Shown: positions 24,452 to 32,772 of the stretch, in pieces | Layout of the letters: each line of letters begins with the position of its first letter | How positions within the stretch are numbered: the first letter of the stretch is position 1 | NCBI RefSeq assembly: GCF_009909195.1 | Contig: NZ_JAAAMU010000018.1 | Location: 1-64,000 of the forward strand | Direction of reading: 5' to 3' | Length of the DNA stretch: 64,000 nt | DNA from: Paenibacillus sacheonensis | GTDB lineage: Bacteria; Bacillota; Bacilli; Paenibacillales; Paenibacillaceae | Position numbers and translations under genes: made by a program | Notes under the pieces: generated by a model | Seen by the model: the letters and a program-made list of their open reading frames with translations, nothing else | Told to the model about the DNA's origin: nothing | Database searches by the model: none

Positions 24452-25315
24452 GTGACGATGAATTACGGAAAATGGGTTGCCCGCTTCAACAGGGGATTGC
24501 TGTACGCATTCATGATCGCGTTGGTCGGCTTCACCGCGCTGCCGATCATCTACATGGTATCGACGGCCTTCAAGCCGCTTAACGAGTTGTTTCTGTATCC
24601 GCCGACGTTCTTCGTCCGCAAGCCGACGCTGCGCAGCTTCTTCGACCTGCTGACCGCCACGGACAGCTCGGTCGTCCCGTTCACGCGCTACATCTTCAAC
24701 AGCGTGTTCGTCTCCGGCTCCATCGTGGCGGCCAGTCTGATCGTCTGCTGCCTCGGCGCGTTCGTGCTGTCCAAATTCAAGCCGCCGGGCGCGAGTTTCA
24801 TCTTCGCCGTCATCCTCTCCGCGCTGATGTTCGCGCCGCAGGTGACGCAGATTCCGACCTATATGATCGTATCGAAGCTCGGTCTCGTCAATACCTATTG
24901 GGCGCTCATTCTGCCGAAGATCGCCGTCGCCTTCAACATCTTCCTGATGAAGCAGTTCTTCGATCAGATTCCGGACGCCTTGATCGAGGCGGCCCATATC
25001 GACGGCGCGTCGGAGTGGAAGATATTCTGGAAGGTCATCATGGCGGTCAGCAAGCCGGCCTGGGCGACGCTGATCATTTTCTCCTTCATCGGCAACTGGA
25101 ACGATTATTTCTCGGCGCTCGTGTTCACGACGAGCGAGACGATGAAGACGCTGCCGCTCGCCATCCAAACGCTGGCCGGAGGGCCGGGCGTCGTCGCGCG
25201 GTCGGGCGCGCTCGCCGCGGGCACGCTGCTGGTCACGCTGCCGCCGATCTTGATCTTCATGCTGTTCCAACGGCTGGTCATGAATACGATGGTTCATTCC
25301 GGGATCAAATCTTAG
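24452..25315 (+). CDS. carbohydrate ABC transporter permease, second subunit (CUT1, pair A1)
   Basis: The MalG-like permease is 287 aa from GTG 24452 or 285 aa from ATG 24458; AGGGAGG (24436-24442) favours the GTG. It has six membrane segments, beginning FMIALVGFTALPIIYMVSTA. The EAA loop is ALIEAAHIDGASEWKIFWKV, followed by IMAVSKPAWATL. It pairs with the permease at 23481 and receives substrate from one of the SBPs upstream. The NHL protein gene starts 12 bases later. Confidence 0.92.
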   Translation: MTMNYGKWVARFNRGLLYAFMIALVGFTALPIIYMVSTAFKPLNELFLYPPTFFVRKPTLRSFFDLLTATDSSVVPFTRYIFNSVFVSGSIVAASLIVCCLGAFVLSKFKPPGASFIFAVILSALMFAPQVTQIPTYMIVSKLGLVNTYWALILPKIAVAFNIFLMKQFFDQIPDALIEAAHIDGASEWKIFWKVIMAVSKPAWATLIIFSFIGNWNDYFSALVFTTSETMKTLPLAIQTLAGGPGVVARSGALAAGTLLVTLPPILIFMLFQRLVMNTMVHSGIKS

Positions 25316-25327
25316 GGGGCGGAGAGG

Positions 25328-26749
25328 ATGCACAAACGAATAACGGCGGCCGTACTCGGCTGCCTGCTGCTGCTGTGCGGCGGGCTGCCCGCCTATGCGC
25401 TCCCGCAAATGTCCTATACGATCGATCCCATGTACGGGTATAAAATCCCGATTCCGCTGACCTATTCGGTCGACAAGGTCATCCTGGACATCGGCGATCA
25501 AGGCTTTAATAAACCGAGCGACCTGTTCATCGACGACAAGGGACTGCTGTACGTGGCGGACACCGATAACGATCGGATCGTGAAATTGAACGCCGACGGG
25601 AAAGTGCTGGGAAGCTACGGCAAGGAGCAGGGCGTCGATCTCGACAAGCCGGGCGGAATCTTCGTCGACCAGCTCGGCGATATGTTCGTCGCGGATACGG
25701 GGAACGGGCAGGTCGTCCACCTCTCTCCGGAGGGCAAGGTCATCGAAGCTTTCGTCAAGCCGGAGTCGAGCCTGCTCAGCCCGGATATGGAGTTCGCCCC
25801 GGACAAAGTCATCTTGGACCGGCGCGGCTACCTGTACGTGCTCAACAAGAACGACTACAGCGGCTTTATGATGCTCGACGCGCTGAACCGGTTCCGCGGC
25901 TATATCGGCGCGAACCGCATCCCGTTCGATTGGAAGAAGCTGCTCGTCCGGGTGCTGGCGACGCCGGAGCAGCGGGAGCAGCTGAACAACGAGGTTCCGC
26001 CGCAGAACGCCAACTTGACGCTGGACGGGAAGGGCTTCATCTATACGCCCACCGTGCTGATCGATACGGATCAGATCAAGAAGTTCAACGCCATGGGCGA
26101 AAACATCTACAAGAAGGCCGCGTTCGGCCAGTCTTCCATCGACAGCGGCACGATGGAGCTGCCGTACTTCGTCGACCTGGCCGTCGATCAATACGGCGTC
26201 ATCAATGCGCTGGACGCGATGTCGCGCAAGATTTACCAGTACGATCAAGAGGGAAACCTGCTTGCCGTGTTCGGCGGCCAAGGCGACGTGAAGAGCCGGT
26301 TCGAATACCCCGTCAGCATCGTGACGGACAAAGCGGGCAAGATTTACGTGCTCGACCGGGACCGGAACAACATTCAGATTTTCCAGCCGACGCGGTTCGC
26401 GGACTTGGTCCATCGGGCGAGCCAGCTGCATTACAGCGGGCGCTACCAGGAGGCGCTCGTCCCCTGGAAGGAAGTGCTGACGATCGACGAGAACTATCCG
26501 CTCGCTCACCGCGGCGTCGCGAAAGCGCTGATGAAGGAAGAGCAGTGGAAGGCGGCGATGAAGGAATTCAAGCTGGGCGAGGATCAGGACGGGTATTCGA
26601 AGGCGTTTGCCGAGTACCGGCATGATATCATGCGCAAGTATCTCGGATGGCTGATCATCGGCGCGGCACTGGTCATTTATGCGGTATACCTTCTGGTGAG
26701 AGGGATGATTCGCATCACGAACTCCGTCATAAGGAGGTACGGCTATTGA
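25328..26749 (+). CDS. membrane-anchored NHL beta-propeller with TPR-like segment
   Basis: The 473-aa protein has a signal peptide (about residues 1-25, ending AYA). NHL-type repeats of the form F-x-x-P-S-D-(L/I)-x-x-D-x-x-G-x-(L/I)-Y-V-(A/L)-D follow (FNKPSDLFIDDKGLLYVADT; FEYPVSIVTDKAGKIYVLDR). A TPR-like pair of helices lies at about 362-420 (YSGRYQEALVPWKEVLTIDE and AHRGVAKALMKEEQWKAAMK). A single membrane helix at about 437-458 is followed by a short basic tail. The bulk therefore lies outside the cell and is tethered at its C-terminus. It is encoded between permeases and the YIP1 and DUF5696 genes, which suggests a scaffold or binding role in a surface complex. No catalytic role can be assigned. 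Confidence 0.82.
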   Translation: MHKRITAAVLGCLLLLCGGLPAYALPQMSYTIDPMYGYKIPIPLTYSVDKVILDIGDQGFNKPSDLFIDDKGLLYVADTDNDRIVKLNADGKVLGSYGKEQGVDLDKPGGIFVDQLGDMFVADTGNGQVVHLSPEGKVIEAFVKPESSLLSPDMEFAPDKVILDRRGYLYVLNKNDYSGFMMLDALNRFRGYIGANRIPFDWKKLLVRVLATPEQREQLNNEVPPQNANLTLDGKGFIYTPTVLIDTDQIKKFNAMGENIYKKAAFGQSSIDSGTMELPYFVDLAVDQYGVINALDAMSRKIYQYDQEGNLLAVFGGQGDVKSRFEYPVSIVTDKAGKIYVLDRDRNNIQIFQPTRFADLVHRASQLHYSGRYQEALVPWKEVLTIDENYPLAHRGVAKALMKEEQWKAAMKEFKLGEDQDGYSKAFAEYRHDIMRKYLGWLIIGAALVIYAVYLLVRGMIRITNSVIRRYGY

Positions 26750-27393
26750 ATAAAGCGTTGGTCATGAAACGAACCGGGCTGCGTTCGGCGCGGCTCGCCA
26801 TCGCGGTTCTCTTCCGTCCGTCGGAGAGCTTCGAGGAGCTGCAGCGAACGAAGAACTTGATGGCGGCCTTCGTGCTGATCGTGCTGACCCTGTGCGTCCG
26901 GATCGCGACGATCTACATGACGAGCTTCCATATTACGTCGCTTCAGCCCGAGAATGCCGATCTGAACCTGGAAGTGATCCGTTTCGTGGTGCCGCTGGTC
27001 TCCGGCGTCATCGCCTGTTATCTGATTACGGCGATCATGGACGGCGAAGCTTACTTCAGCCAGATCCTGACGGCGATGTCGTACGCCTTGATTCCGTACA
27101 TCGTGTTTGCCATTCCGCTCGCGGCCGTCTCCCGGATCATGTCCAGAGGCGAGCTCGGGCTGTACAACAGCATCAATCTCATCGTGTGGGTATGGGTCGC
27201 GCTGCTGATTTTCATTCAGCTCAAGGTGCTGAACGATTACACCTTCTCGAAATCCGTCGGCGTCATGCTTTTGTCCATCTTTGCCTTCTTGATCTTCTGG
27301 GGAACGGTCGGCCTCGTCTTCGCGCTGACGAACCATGTGCTGCAATTCGTTCGCGAGGTCATCGTAGAGGCCCGCTATTTAATGGAGAAGTGA
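26746..27393 (+). CDS. YIP1 family integral membrane protein
   Basis: The 215-aa protein has five likely membrane segments, including AAFVLIVLTLCVRIATIYM, VIACYLITAIMDGEAYFSQI and SVGVMLLSIFAFLIFWGTVG. It opens with SARLAIAVLFRPSESFEELQ, typical of bacterial YIP1-domain proteins. The start is TTG at 26746, inside the TGA of the NHL gene (TTGA overlap), with AAGGAGGT seven bases upstream. The overlap means tightly coupled expression. Its role is unknown; the position suggests a membrane partner of the NHL and DUF5696 proteins. Confidence 0.85.
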   Translation: MNKALVMKRTGLRSARLAIAVLFRPSESFEELQRTKNLMAAFVLIVLTLCVRIATIYMTSFHITSLQPENADLNLEVIRFVVPLVSGVIACYLITAIMDGEAYFSQILTAMSYALIPYIVFAIPLAAVSRIMSRGELGLYNSINLIVWVWVALLIFIQLKVLNDYTFSKSVGVMLLSIFAFLIFWGTVGLVFALTNHVLQFVREVIVEARYLMEK

Positions 27394-27406
27394 GGAGGGG
27401 AACCCG

Positions 27407-29662
27407 ATGAGGATCAAAGCCAAACGCTGGCTCTACTACGCAACCGTCGGCTGCGTCGTCGCCGCGCTGGTGCTCTTGGCGCTGCCTTCCCTGCGGAGTG
27501 CCGTCGAGCGGGCGCGGACGGAGCTCGATCCGGCGAAAGCGGCCGCTGCCGCGGCGGCGGAAGCCGATGCGGCGGCCGAAGACGAACCGGCAGGCGGAGA
27601 ACCGGCCCCCGAGCCGGGGGCTTACGAGAGGATCGCGCAGACGGACCGCCTGGAGCTGCTGTTCCGCGCCTCCGATTCCGCGATCGCCGTCAAGGACAAG
27701 AGCAACGGGCATCTCTGGGAGTCGGCCGTGCCGCAGAAGGAGGTCAGCGCCGACGGCAACGAGCTCTGGACGGCCAGCAGCCAGTCGATCTTCCACTTGA
27801 CGTTCGCGGACCCCGACCTGCCGGCGCTCGAAACGCAGGAGACCAACTCCGCGCTGGAGCGGCCCGAGATGAAGACGACTCCGCTGGATAATGGCATCTC
27901 CGTGCATTACGAGCTGCCGCGGCTGAAGATGAGCTTCGATATGAACTTCCGGCTGAAAGACGATGCCTTGGAAGTCACGATTCCGGGGGCATCTATCCGG
28001 GAATCGAAGAACAATTGGCTCATGGCGATCTCGCCGCTGCCATTCTTCGGCGCGGCGACGGATCGCGATCAAGGCTATTCCGTCTATCCGGACGGCTCCG
28101 GCGCGTTGTCGACGTTCAAGCGCATTCATCCCACGTATTTGAATCCTTACCGCGCCAGCGTGTACGGTCCGGACACCATCGATTTCAACAGCATGACGAG
28201 GCAGATGAACGCCATGCTGCCGATCTTCGGCCAGAAGGTCGGGGACAACGCCTTCCTCGGGATGATTACCGAAGGTGAGTACGACGCGAACATCCTGTTC
28301 TCTCCGAGCGGTTATCTGATCGACTTGAACCGCGTCTCCTCGGAGCTGGTCTACCGCCGGGATTACGAGGCGGTCAAGAAGGACGGGAACTTGACCAAGA
28401 AACCCGAGAAAGACTTGATCCGGGAAGACCATACGATTCGCTACGTGTTCCTGAGCGGGGAAGAAGCCGACTACAGCCATATGGCCGCGGCTTACCGCAA
28501 TTACCTGGTCGACGAACAAGGCGTGCAGCCGCGGATCAAGAAGGGGGATCCCATTCCGTTCGGGCTCGACCTGCTAATGGGCATCAAGCAGGATCGGATC
28601 CTGTTCGACAAGTTCATCGCGACGACGACGTTCGACGAAGCGCAGCAGATCATGGCGGACTTGGGCCGGCAGGGCGTCGGCACGATCTCCGCGAATTTGC
28701 TCGGCTGGACCGGCAAGGGCTACCTCGCCTATCCGTCGGGGAACGAGCCGTCCGCGAAGCTGGGCGGACTCGGCGGCTTGGAGAAGCTGAGCGAATACGC
28801 CAAGAAACAGGGGATTCAGCTGTTTCTGCAGGACAATTACGTCGACGCCTGGAAAGGCATCGACGGGTTCTCCACGCGCACCGACGTCGTCGTGGGAGCG
28901 AACCATTTTGCCGTCACCGACCGGTACAGCGAGTCCTTCAACTTGAGCGCGGGCAAGCAGAACAAGCAGTTCCAGTCCAAGGTGCTCGATCCGCTGCGCA
29001 AGCTGTCCGTCTCGGGCATCAATTTCGACGGCATCGGGTATCAGGACTACTACGATTACAATTCCGATTACCCGGCGACCCGCGAGGGCACGGCCGCGCA
29101 TTGGATGCAAATGATGGAGAAGTCCGTGAAGCAGTTCGGCGGCGCGGCCTCGATCGGCGGCAACGGGTACAGCCTGAAGAACTCCTCGCGCCTGTTCGGC
29201 ATTCCGATGGAGGACAGCGGCTACTTCTTCACCGACGAGACGATCCCGCTCTATCAGATGGTCGTGCACGGGCTCATCCCGTATTCCGGCGATGCGCAGA
29301 ATCTGTTCTACGACCCGCAGCTGCAATACCTCAAGATGGTGGAATACGGCTATATGCCGTACTACCAATTCACGATGAACTACGCCGACGAGCTGAAGGA
29401 CACCTATTATAACGACTTGTTCAGCTCCGATTACAAGAGTTGGTCGGCGCAGGCGATCCGGCAGTACAAGGAAATGAACGAGAAGCTGGCGCCGCTGTGG
29501 TCCCAGGCCATGACGTCGCACCGGAAGCTTCGGAAGGATCTGTACGAGGCGGCCTACGAGGACGGCACTAGGGTCTTCGTCAATTATTCATCGGGTGAAC
29601 TCCAGGCGGATTCGCATACCGTGCCGGGCAAAAACTTCATCGTCGTGCCGAAGGAGGGATAA
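27407..29662 (+). CDS. DUF5696 domain-containing cell-surface protein, possible glycosidase-like fold
   Basis: The 751-aa protein has an N-terminal membrane anchor (about residues 6-27) and an Ala/Glu-rich stalk (about 40-70) before the DUF5696 region. The N-terminal half is beta-rich (LELLFRASDSAIAVKDKSNG, like a galactose-mutarotase-type sandwich). Residues of about 380-640 show alternating strands and helices with FLQDNYVDAW (Asp476) and GINFDGIGYQDYYDYN (Asp541), which recall active-site strands of retaining TIM-barrel glycosidases of the GH101/GH31 kind. This resemblance is my inference from pattern, not a family assignment. ATG at 27407 follows GAGGAGGGG. It lies between the YIP1 gene and a second permease pair. 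Confidence 0.78.
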   Translation: MRIKAKRWLYYATVGCVVAALVLLALPSLRSAVERARTELDPAKAAAAAAAEADAAAEDEPAGGEPAPEPGAYERIAQTDRLELLFRASDSAIAVKDKSNGHLWESAVPQKEVSADGNELWTASSQSIFHLTFADPDLPALETQETNSALERPEMKTTPLDNGISVHYELPRLKMSFDMNFRLKDDALEVTIPGASIRESKNNWLMAISPLPFFGAATDRDQGYSVYPDGSGALSTFKRIHPTYLNPYRASVYGPDTIDFNSMTRQMNAMLPIFGQKVGDNAFLGMITEGEYDANILFSPSGYLIDLNRVSSELVYRRDYEAVKKDGNLTKKPEKDLIREDHTIRYVFLSGEEADYSHMAAAYRNYLVDEQGVQPRIKKGDPIPFGLDLLMGIKQDRILFDKFIATTTFDEAQQIMADLGRQGVGTISANLLGWTGKGYLAYPSGNEPSAKLGGLGGLEKLSEYAKKQGIQLFLQDNYVDAWKGIDGFSTRTDVVVGANHFAVTDRYSESFNLSAGKQNKQFQSKVLDPLRKLSVSGINFDGIGYQDYYDYNSDYPATREGTAAHWMQMMEKSVKQFGGAASIGGNGYSLKNSSRLFGIPMEDSGYFFTDETIPLYQMVVHGLIPYSGDAQNLFYDPQLQYLKMVEYGYMPYYQFTMNYADELKDTYYNDLFSSDYKSWSAQAIRQYKEMNEKLAPLWSQAMTSHRKLRKDLYEAAYEDGTRVFVNYSSGELQADSHTVPGKNFIVVPKEG

Positions 29663-29663
29663 C

Positions 29664-30533
29664 ATGAGAGGGAGAAGGCTCAGTCTCGAACGAAAGAAGA
29701 TGATGGCGGGCTATGTCTATATCGCGCCATGGGCGATCGGCTTCGCGTTGTTCATGCTCTATCCTTTGGTGTATTCCATATGGCTGAGCTTCCACGAGGT
29801 GGCGAACGTCGGCAATTTCGAGCTGAAGTCGGTCGGCTGGGACAATTTCAACAAGGCGTTCGTGCTGGACACGAAGTTCATCCCGCTGTTTATCTCGGTC
29901 ATCCAGGACGCGCTGATCAATACGCCGCTCATCCTCGTATTCTCGCTGTTCATCTCGATCCTGCTCAATCACAATATCCGGGGACGCGCGTTCTTCCGGG
30001 CGGCGTTCTTCCTGCCGGTGCTGATCGGCTCCGGGCTCGCGATGCAGCAGCTGCTGTACGCCGGCGTCGGGAAGGACACGATGGTCAACGGCATCGGGGT
30101 GCCGGACGAAGTCTTCCTCTACATGGGGCCGACGTTCTCCCAGATCGTCTTCGACATGCTGAGCCGTTTGACGGTCATCTTCTGGAAGACGGGCGTGCAG
30201 ATCCTGCTCTTCCTGGCCGGTTTGCAGGGCATCTCCGTATCGCTCTACGAGTCCGCGAGATGCGACGGGGCGACGGAGTGGGAGATGTTCTGGAAGATTA
30301 CGCTCCCGCTCATGACGCCGATCATCCTGCTCAATCTCGTCTATACGTGCGTGGATTCGTTCACGGACATCAACAACCGGATGATGGTCTACATCAAGGA
30401 TACCGCCTTTACCAATATCGAGATGGGCTATGCCTCCAGCATGGGCTGGATCTACTTCTTGTTTATTTTCCTGCTGCTCGTTCTCGTGTTCGTTTCTACC
30501 CGGCGGCTGGTCGTGTACACCGGCGAAAAATAA
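29664..30533 (+). CDS. carbohydrate ABC transporter permease, first subunit (CUT1, pair A2)
   Basis: This is a 289-aa MalF-like permease with six membrane segments, starting AGYVYIAPWAIGFALFMLYP. The EAA loop is SLYESARCDGATEWEMFWKI, followed by TLPLMTPIILL. ATG at 29664 follows AAGGAGGG and lies one base after the DUF5696 stop, so translation is probably coupled. It is the second CUT1 permease pair in the same gene cluster, which implies either two substrates or a hetero-complex. Confidence 0.92.
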   Translation: MRGRRLSLERKKMMAGYVYIAPWAIGFALFMLYPLVYSIWLSFHEVANVGNFELKSVGWDNFNKAFVLDTKFIPLFISVIQDALINTPLILVFSLFISILLNHNIRGRAFFRAAFFLPVLIGSGLAMQQLLYAGVGKDTMVNGIGVPDEVFLYMGPTFSQIVFDMLSRLTVIFWKTGVQILLFLAGLQGISVSLYESARCDGATEWEMFWKITLPLMTPIILLNLVYTCVDSFTDINNRMMVYIKDTAFTNIEMGYASSMGWIYFLFIFLLLVLVFVSTRRLVVYTGEK

Positions 30534-30555
30534 GAAGCAAGGAGGCGTACGCATC

Positions 30556-31548
30556 GTGAAGTCGATACCGGCATCGAAGGCGAAGCCGCGCTTGGCCGCG
30601 CTCGCCGAGGCGAGTGTCCGCGGCAAAGCGGCGGCCGCGATCCGCAACAACACCGTCATCAATCGCATCGGGAGCAAGAGCCGCTGGGTCGGATTCATCT
30701 ACCGGCTGTTCGTTTATCTCATCCTGATCGATCTGGCGTTCGTATTTCTGTATCCGTTCATTTACATGACGACCACCGCGCTCAAGCAGCCCGCGGATTT
30801 GATGGATTTTACGATCAAATGGATTCCGACGAGCCTCGCATGGGAGAACTTCTATTACGGCATGAAAGGCCTCCAGTTCTGGACGCACTTCAACAATTCG
30901 GCGCTGATCGCGGTCGCCAGCGTGGTCGGGCAGGTCTTATCCTGCTCGTTCATCGCTTACGGCTTCGCCCGCATCAAGTTCCCGGGGCGCGAGGTGCTGT
31001 TCGTCCTCTGCATGTTCACGATGATCATTCCGCCGCAGACCATCATCGTGCCGTTGTTCATGCAGTACAAGACGATGGGCTGGCTCGACAGCGTGCTGCC
31101 GCTCGTCATTCCGTCGTTCTTCGGCAACGGGCTGCGGGGCGCGCTGTTCATCTTCATCTTCCGGCAGCTGTTCCGCGGCTTGCCCTGGGAGCTGGAGGAC
31201 GCCGCGCGGGTGGACGGCTGCGGCAGCTTCCGGGTCTACTGGAAGATCATCATGCCGCTGACGCCGCCGGCGATCGTCGTCACGACGCTGCTGTCGCTCG
31301 TCTGGCATTGGAACGACTTCTTCGAACCGTCGATCTATCTGACGAGCGAAGAGAAGTTTACGCTGCCGATGATGCTCCCGCGGCTCTATCAATCGCTCGA
31401 TACGCTGACGGGCAGCACGTTCGAGGTGTTCAGCCTGCCGGTGGTCATGGCCGCGACGTTCGTTTCGCTCTTGCCGATGCTGCTGGTGTACCTGTTCCTG
31501 CAGCGGTATTTCATTCAGGGCGTGGAGCGTTCGGGATTAGTTGAATAG
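30556..31548 (+). CDS. carbohydrate ABC transporter permease, second subunit (CUT1, pair A2)
   Basis: The 330-aa MalG-like permease has an unusually long N-terminal cytoplasmic tail of about 55 residues before the first helix (FVYLILIDLAFVFLYPFIYM). The EAA loop is ELEDAARVDGCGSFRVYWKI, followed by IMPLTPPAIVV. GTG at 30556 follows AAGGAGG at suitable spacing. It closes the transporter part of cluster A and is followed by the palindromic element at 31570. Confidence 0.92.
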   Translation: MKSIPASKAKPRLAALAEASVRGKAAAAIRNNTVINRIGSKSRWVGFIYRLFVYLILIDLAFVFLYPFIYMTTTALKQPADLMDFTIKWIPTSLAWENFYYGMKGLQFWTHFNNSALIAVASVVGQVLSCSFIAYGFARIKFPGREVLFVLCMFTMIIPPQTIIVPLFMQYKTMGWLDSVLPLVIPSFFGNGLRGALFIFIFRQLFRGLPWELEDAARVDGCGSFRVYWKIIMPLTPPAIVVTTLLSLVWHWNDFFEPSIYLTSEEKFTLPMMLPRLYQSLDTLTGSTFEVFSLPVVMAATFVSLLPMLLVYLFLQRYFIQGVERSGLVE

Positions 31549-31569
31549 AGGGAATTGCGGGGAAAGGCA

Positions 31570-31703
31570 TGACCTACGGTCGGTAGGGACCTCCAATCGC
31601 TGTTGTAGATCGATTTCTCTGATTATATGAAAGATTAAGCGGTTGAAATCGATCTACAAAGGCGACCACTTCGTTTTTCCGATCTCCTACCGACCTGCGG
31701 TCA
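31570..31703 (+). repeat. palindromic intergenic element, copy 2
   Basis: The inner stem is 14 perfect base pairs (31604-31617 with 31645-31658) around a 27-base loop. The outer arms 31570-31587 and 31686-31703 pair in 15 of 18 positions. The minus-strand reading of 4601-4800 has the same inner stem length, loop length and flanking blocks but a different, still complementary, stem. It lies between a permease and the frameshifted dehydrogenase. It may be a mobile palindrome or a structured RNA; I cannot place it in a known family. Confidence 0.75.
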
Positions 31704-31772
31704 CTTTTTCACCTCTATTCAGGGGGTGGCGGAAAGGAAAACCTAAACCAAATTCGGGAGGTAAGGACAATT

Positions 31773-32772
31773 ATGAGCAAAGTACGGATCGGTTTCATTG
31801 GCACGGGCGGCATCGCGGGGCTGCATGCCCGTCAGCTGCAAGAACTGCCGGAAGCGGAAATCACGGCCATCGCGGATACGAGCGAGATCAGCCGCGAGCG
31901 GTTCATGGAGCGGTTCGGCCTGTCGGACATCGGCGTCTTTTCGGATTATAGGGAGATGCTGCTGCAGGCGGGTCTCGACGCCGTCATCATCTGTTCGCCG
32001 GGACACGCTGCATTTCCAACAGGCCTACGACGTCCTGGACAGCGGCCGGCATGTCCTGATCGAGAAGCCGATGACCTGCTCTTCCGCGGAGGCGGAGCTG
32101 CTGCTCCGGAAGGCCGAAGACGCGGGCAAATTGATGCAGGTGTCCTATCAGCGCCACTTTCAGCCCGAATTCCTGTACATTCGGAGCGCGATCGCGAGCG
32201 GCGAAATCGGCAAGCTGACGTCCGTCACCGCTTCGCTGTATCAGCAATGGCGGCAAGGGTCGCCGGGCTCCTGGCGGGCGAATCCGGCGATGTCCGGCGG
32301 CGGCTTCCTGATGGATTCGGGCAGCCACATCATCGACGTGCTGCTCTGGACGACCGGGCTGACGCCCGTCGAGGTGAAGCCGCAGCTCCATATGCACGGC
32401 TCGACGGTGGAGATCGACACCTTCACGTCGATCCGGTTCGCCGAGGGGCAGGTCGCGGGGCTGAACCTGGTCGGTTATTCCCCCTGCTGGCATGAGACCT
32501 TCGTGTTCTGCGGCGAGGAAGGCGGCATCTTCTACGACAACGGCGCCATTACGCTGCGCCGATTGAAGCAGGAACCGATCGTGCCTGAGCTTCCGAAGCA
32601 GGAAACGAACCAGGACAAGAGCTTCATCGACGCCATTTTCGGCCGGCACGAGGTGCTGGTTCCGGGCGAGTTCGCTTTAAAGGTCGTGAAGCTGTCGGAG
32701 ATGATCTACCAGGCCGCCGGCTACGATCCGAACGCGGCGGTGACGGACGCCGGAGAGGAGCAGCCGGCATGA
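31773..32772 (+). pseudogene. Gfo/Idh/MocA family oxidoreductase, frameshifted
   Basis: The N-terminal Rossmann part (VRIGFIGTGGIAGLHARQL) reads in one frame up to VIICSPG at about 32002. From there the family sequence continues in the +1 frame (TLHFQQAYDVLDSGRHVLIE, then KPMTCSSAEAELLL, with the EKP motif) to TGA at 32770. The site reads TCGCCGGGACACGCTG, where the family expects codons for S-P-H-T-L, so one extra base around 32001-32004 explains the shift. The rest of the frame is intact, so this is a recent mutation, a sequencing error or, less likely, recoding. The intact protein would be an NAD(P)-dependent sugar dehydrogenase. Its end overlaps the next start by 4 bases (ATGA). Confidence 0.85.

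Noticed and set aside
24347..26623. Open frame of 758 codons on the minus strand across permease and NHL genes
   Set aside because: It spans the junction of two well-supported plus-strand genes and is Arg/Asp/Gln-rich without family features. It is a codon-bias shadow.
31773..32495. 240-aa protein ending after the frameshift as a separate functional gene
   Set aside because: The sequence after about 32002 in this frame is Arg/Gly-rich shadow translation. The true continuation is in the +1 frame.
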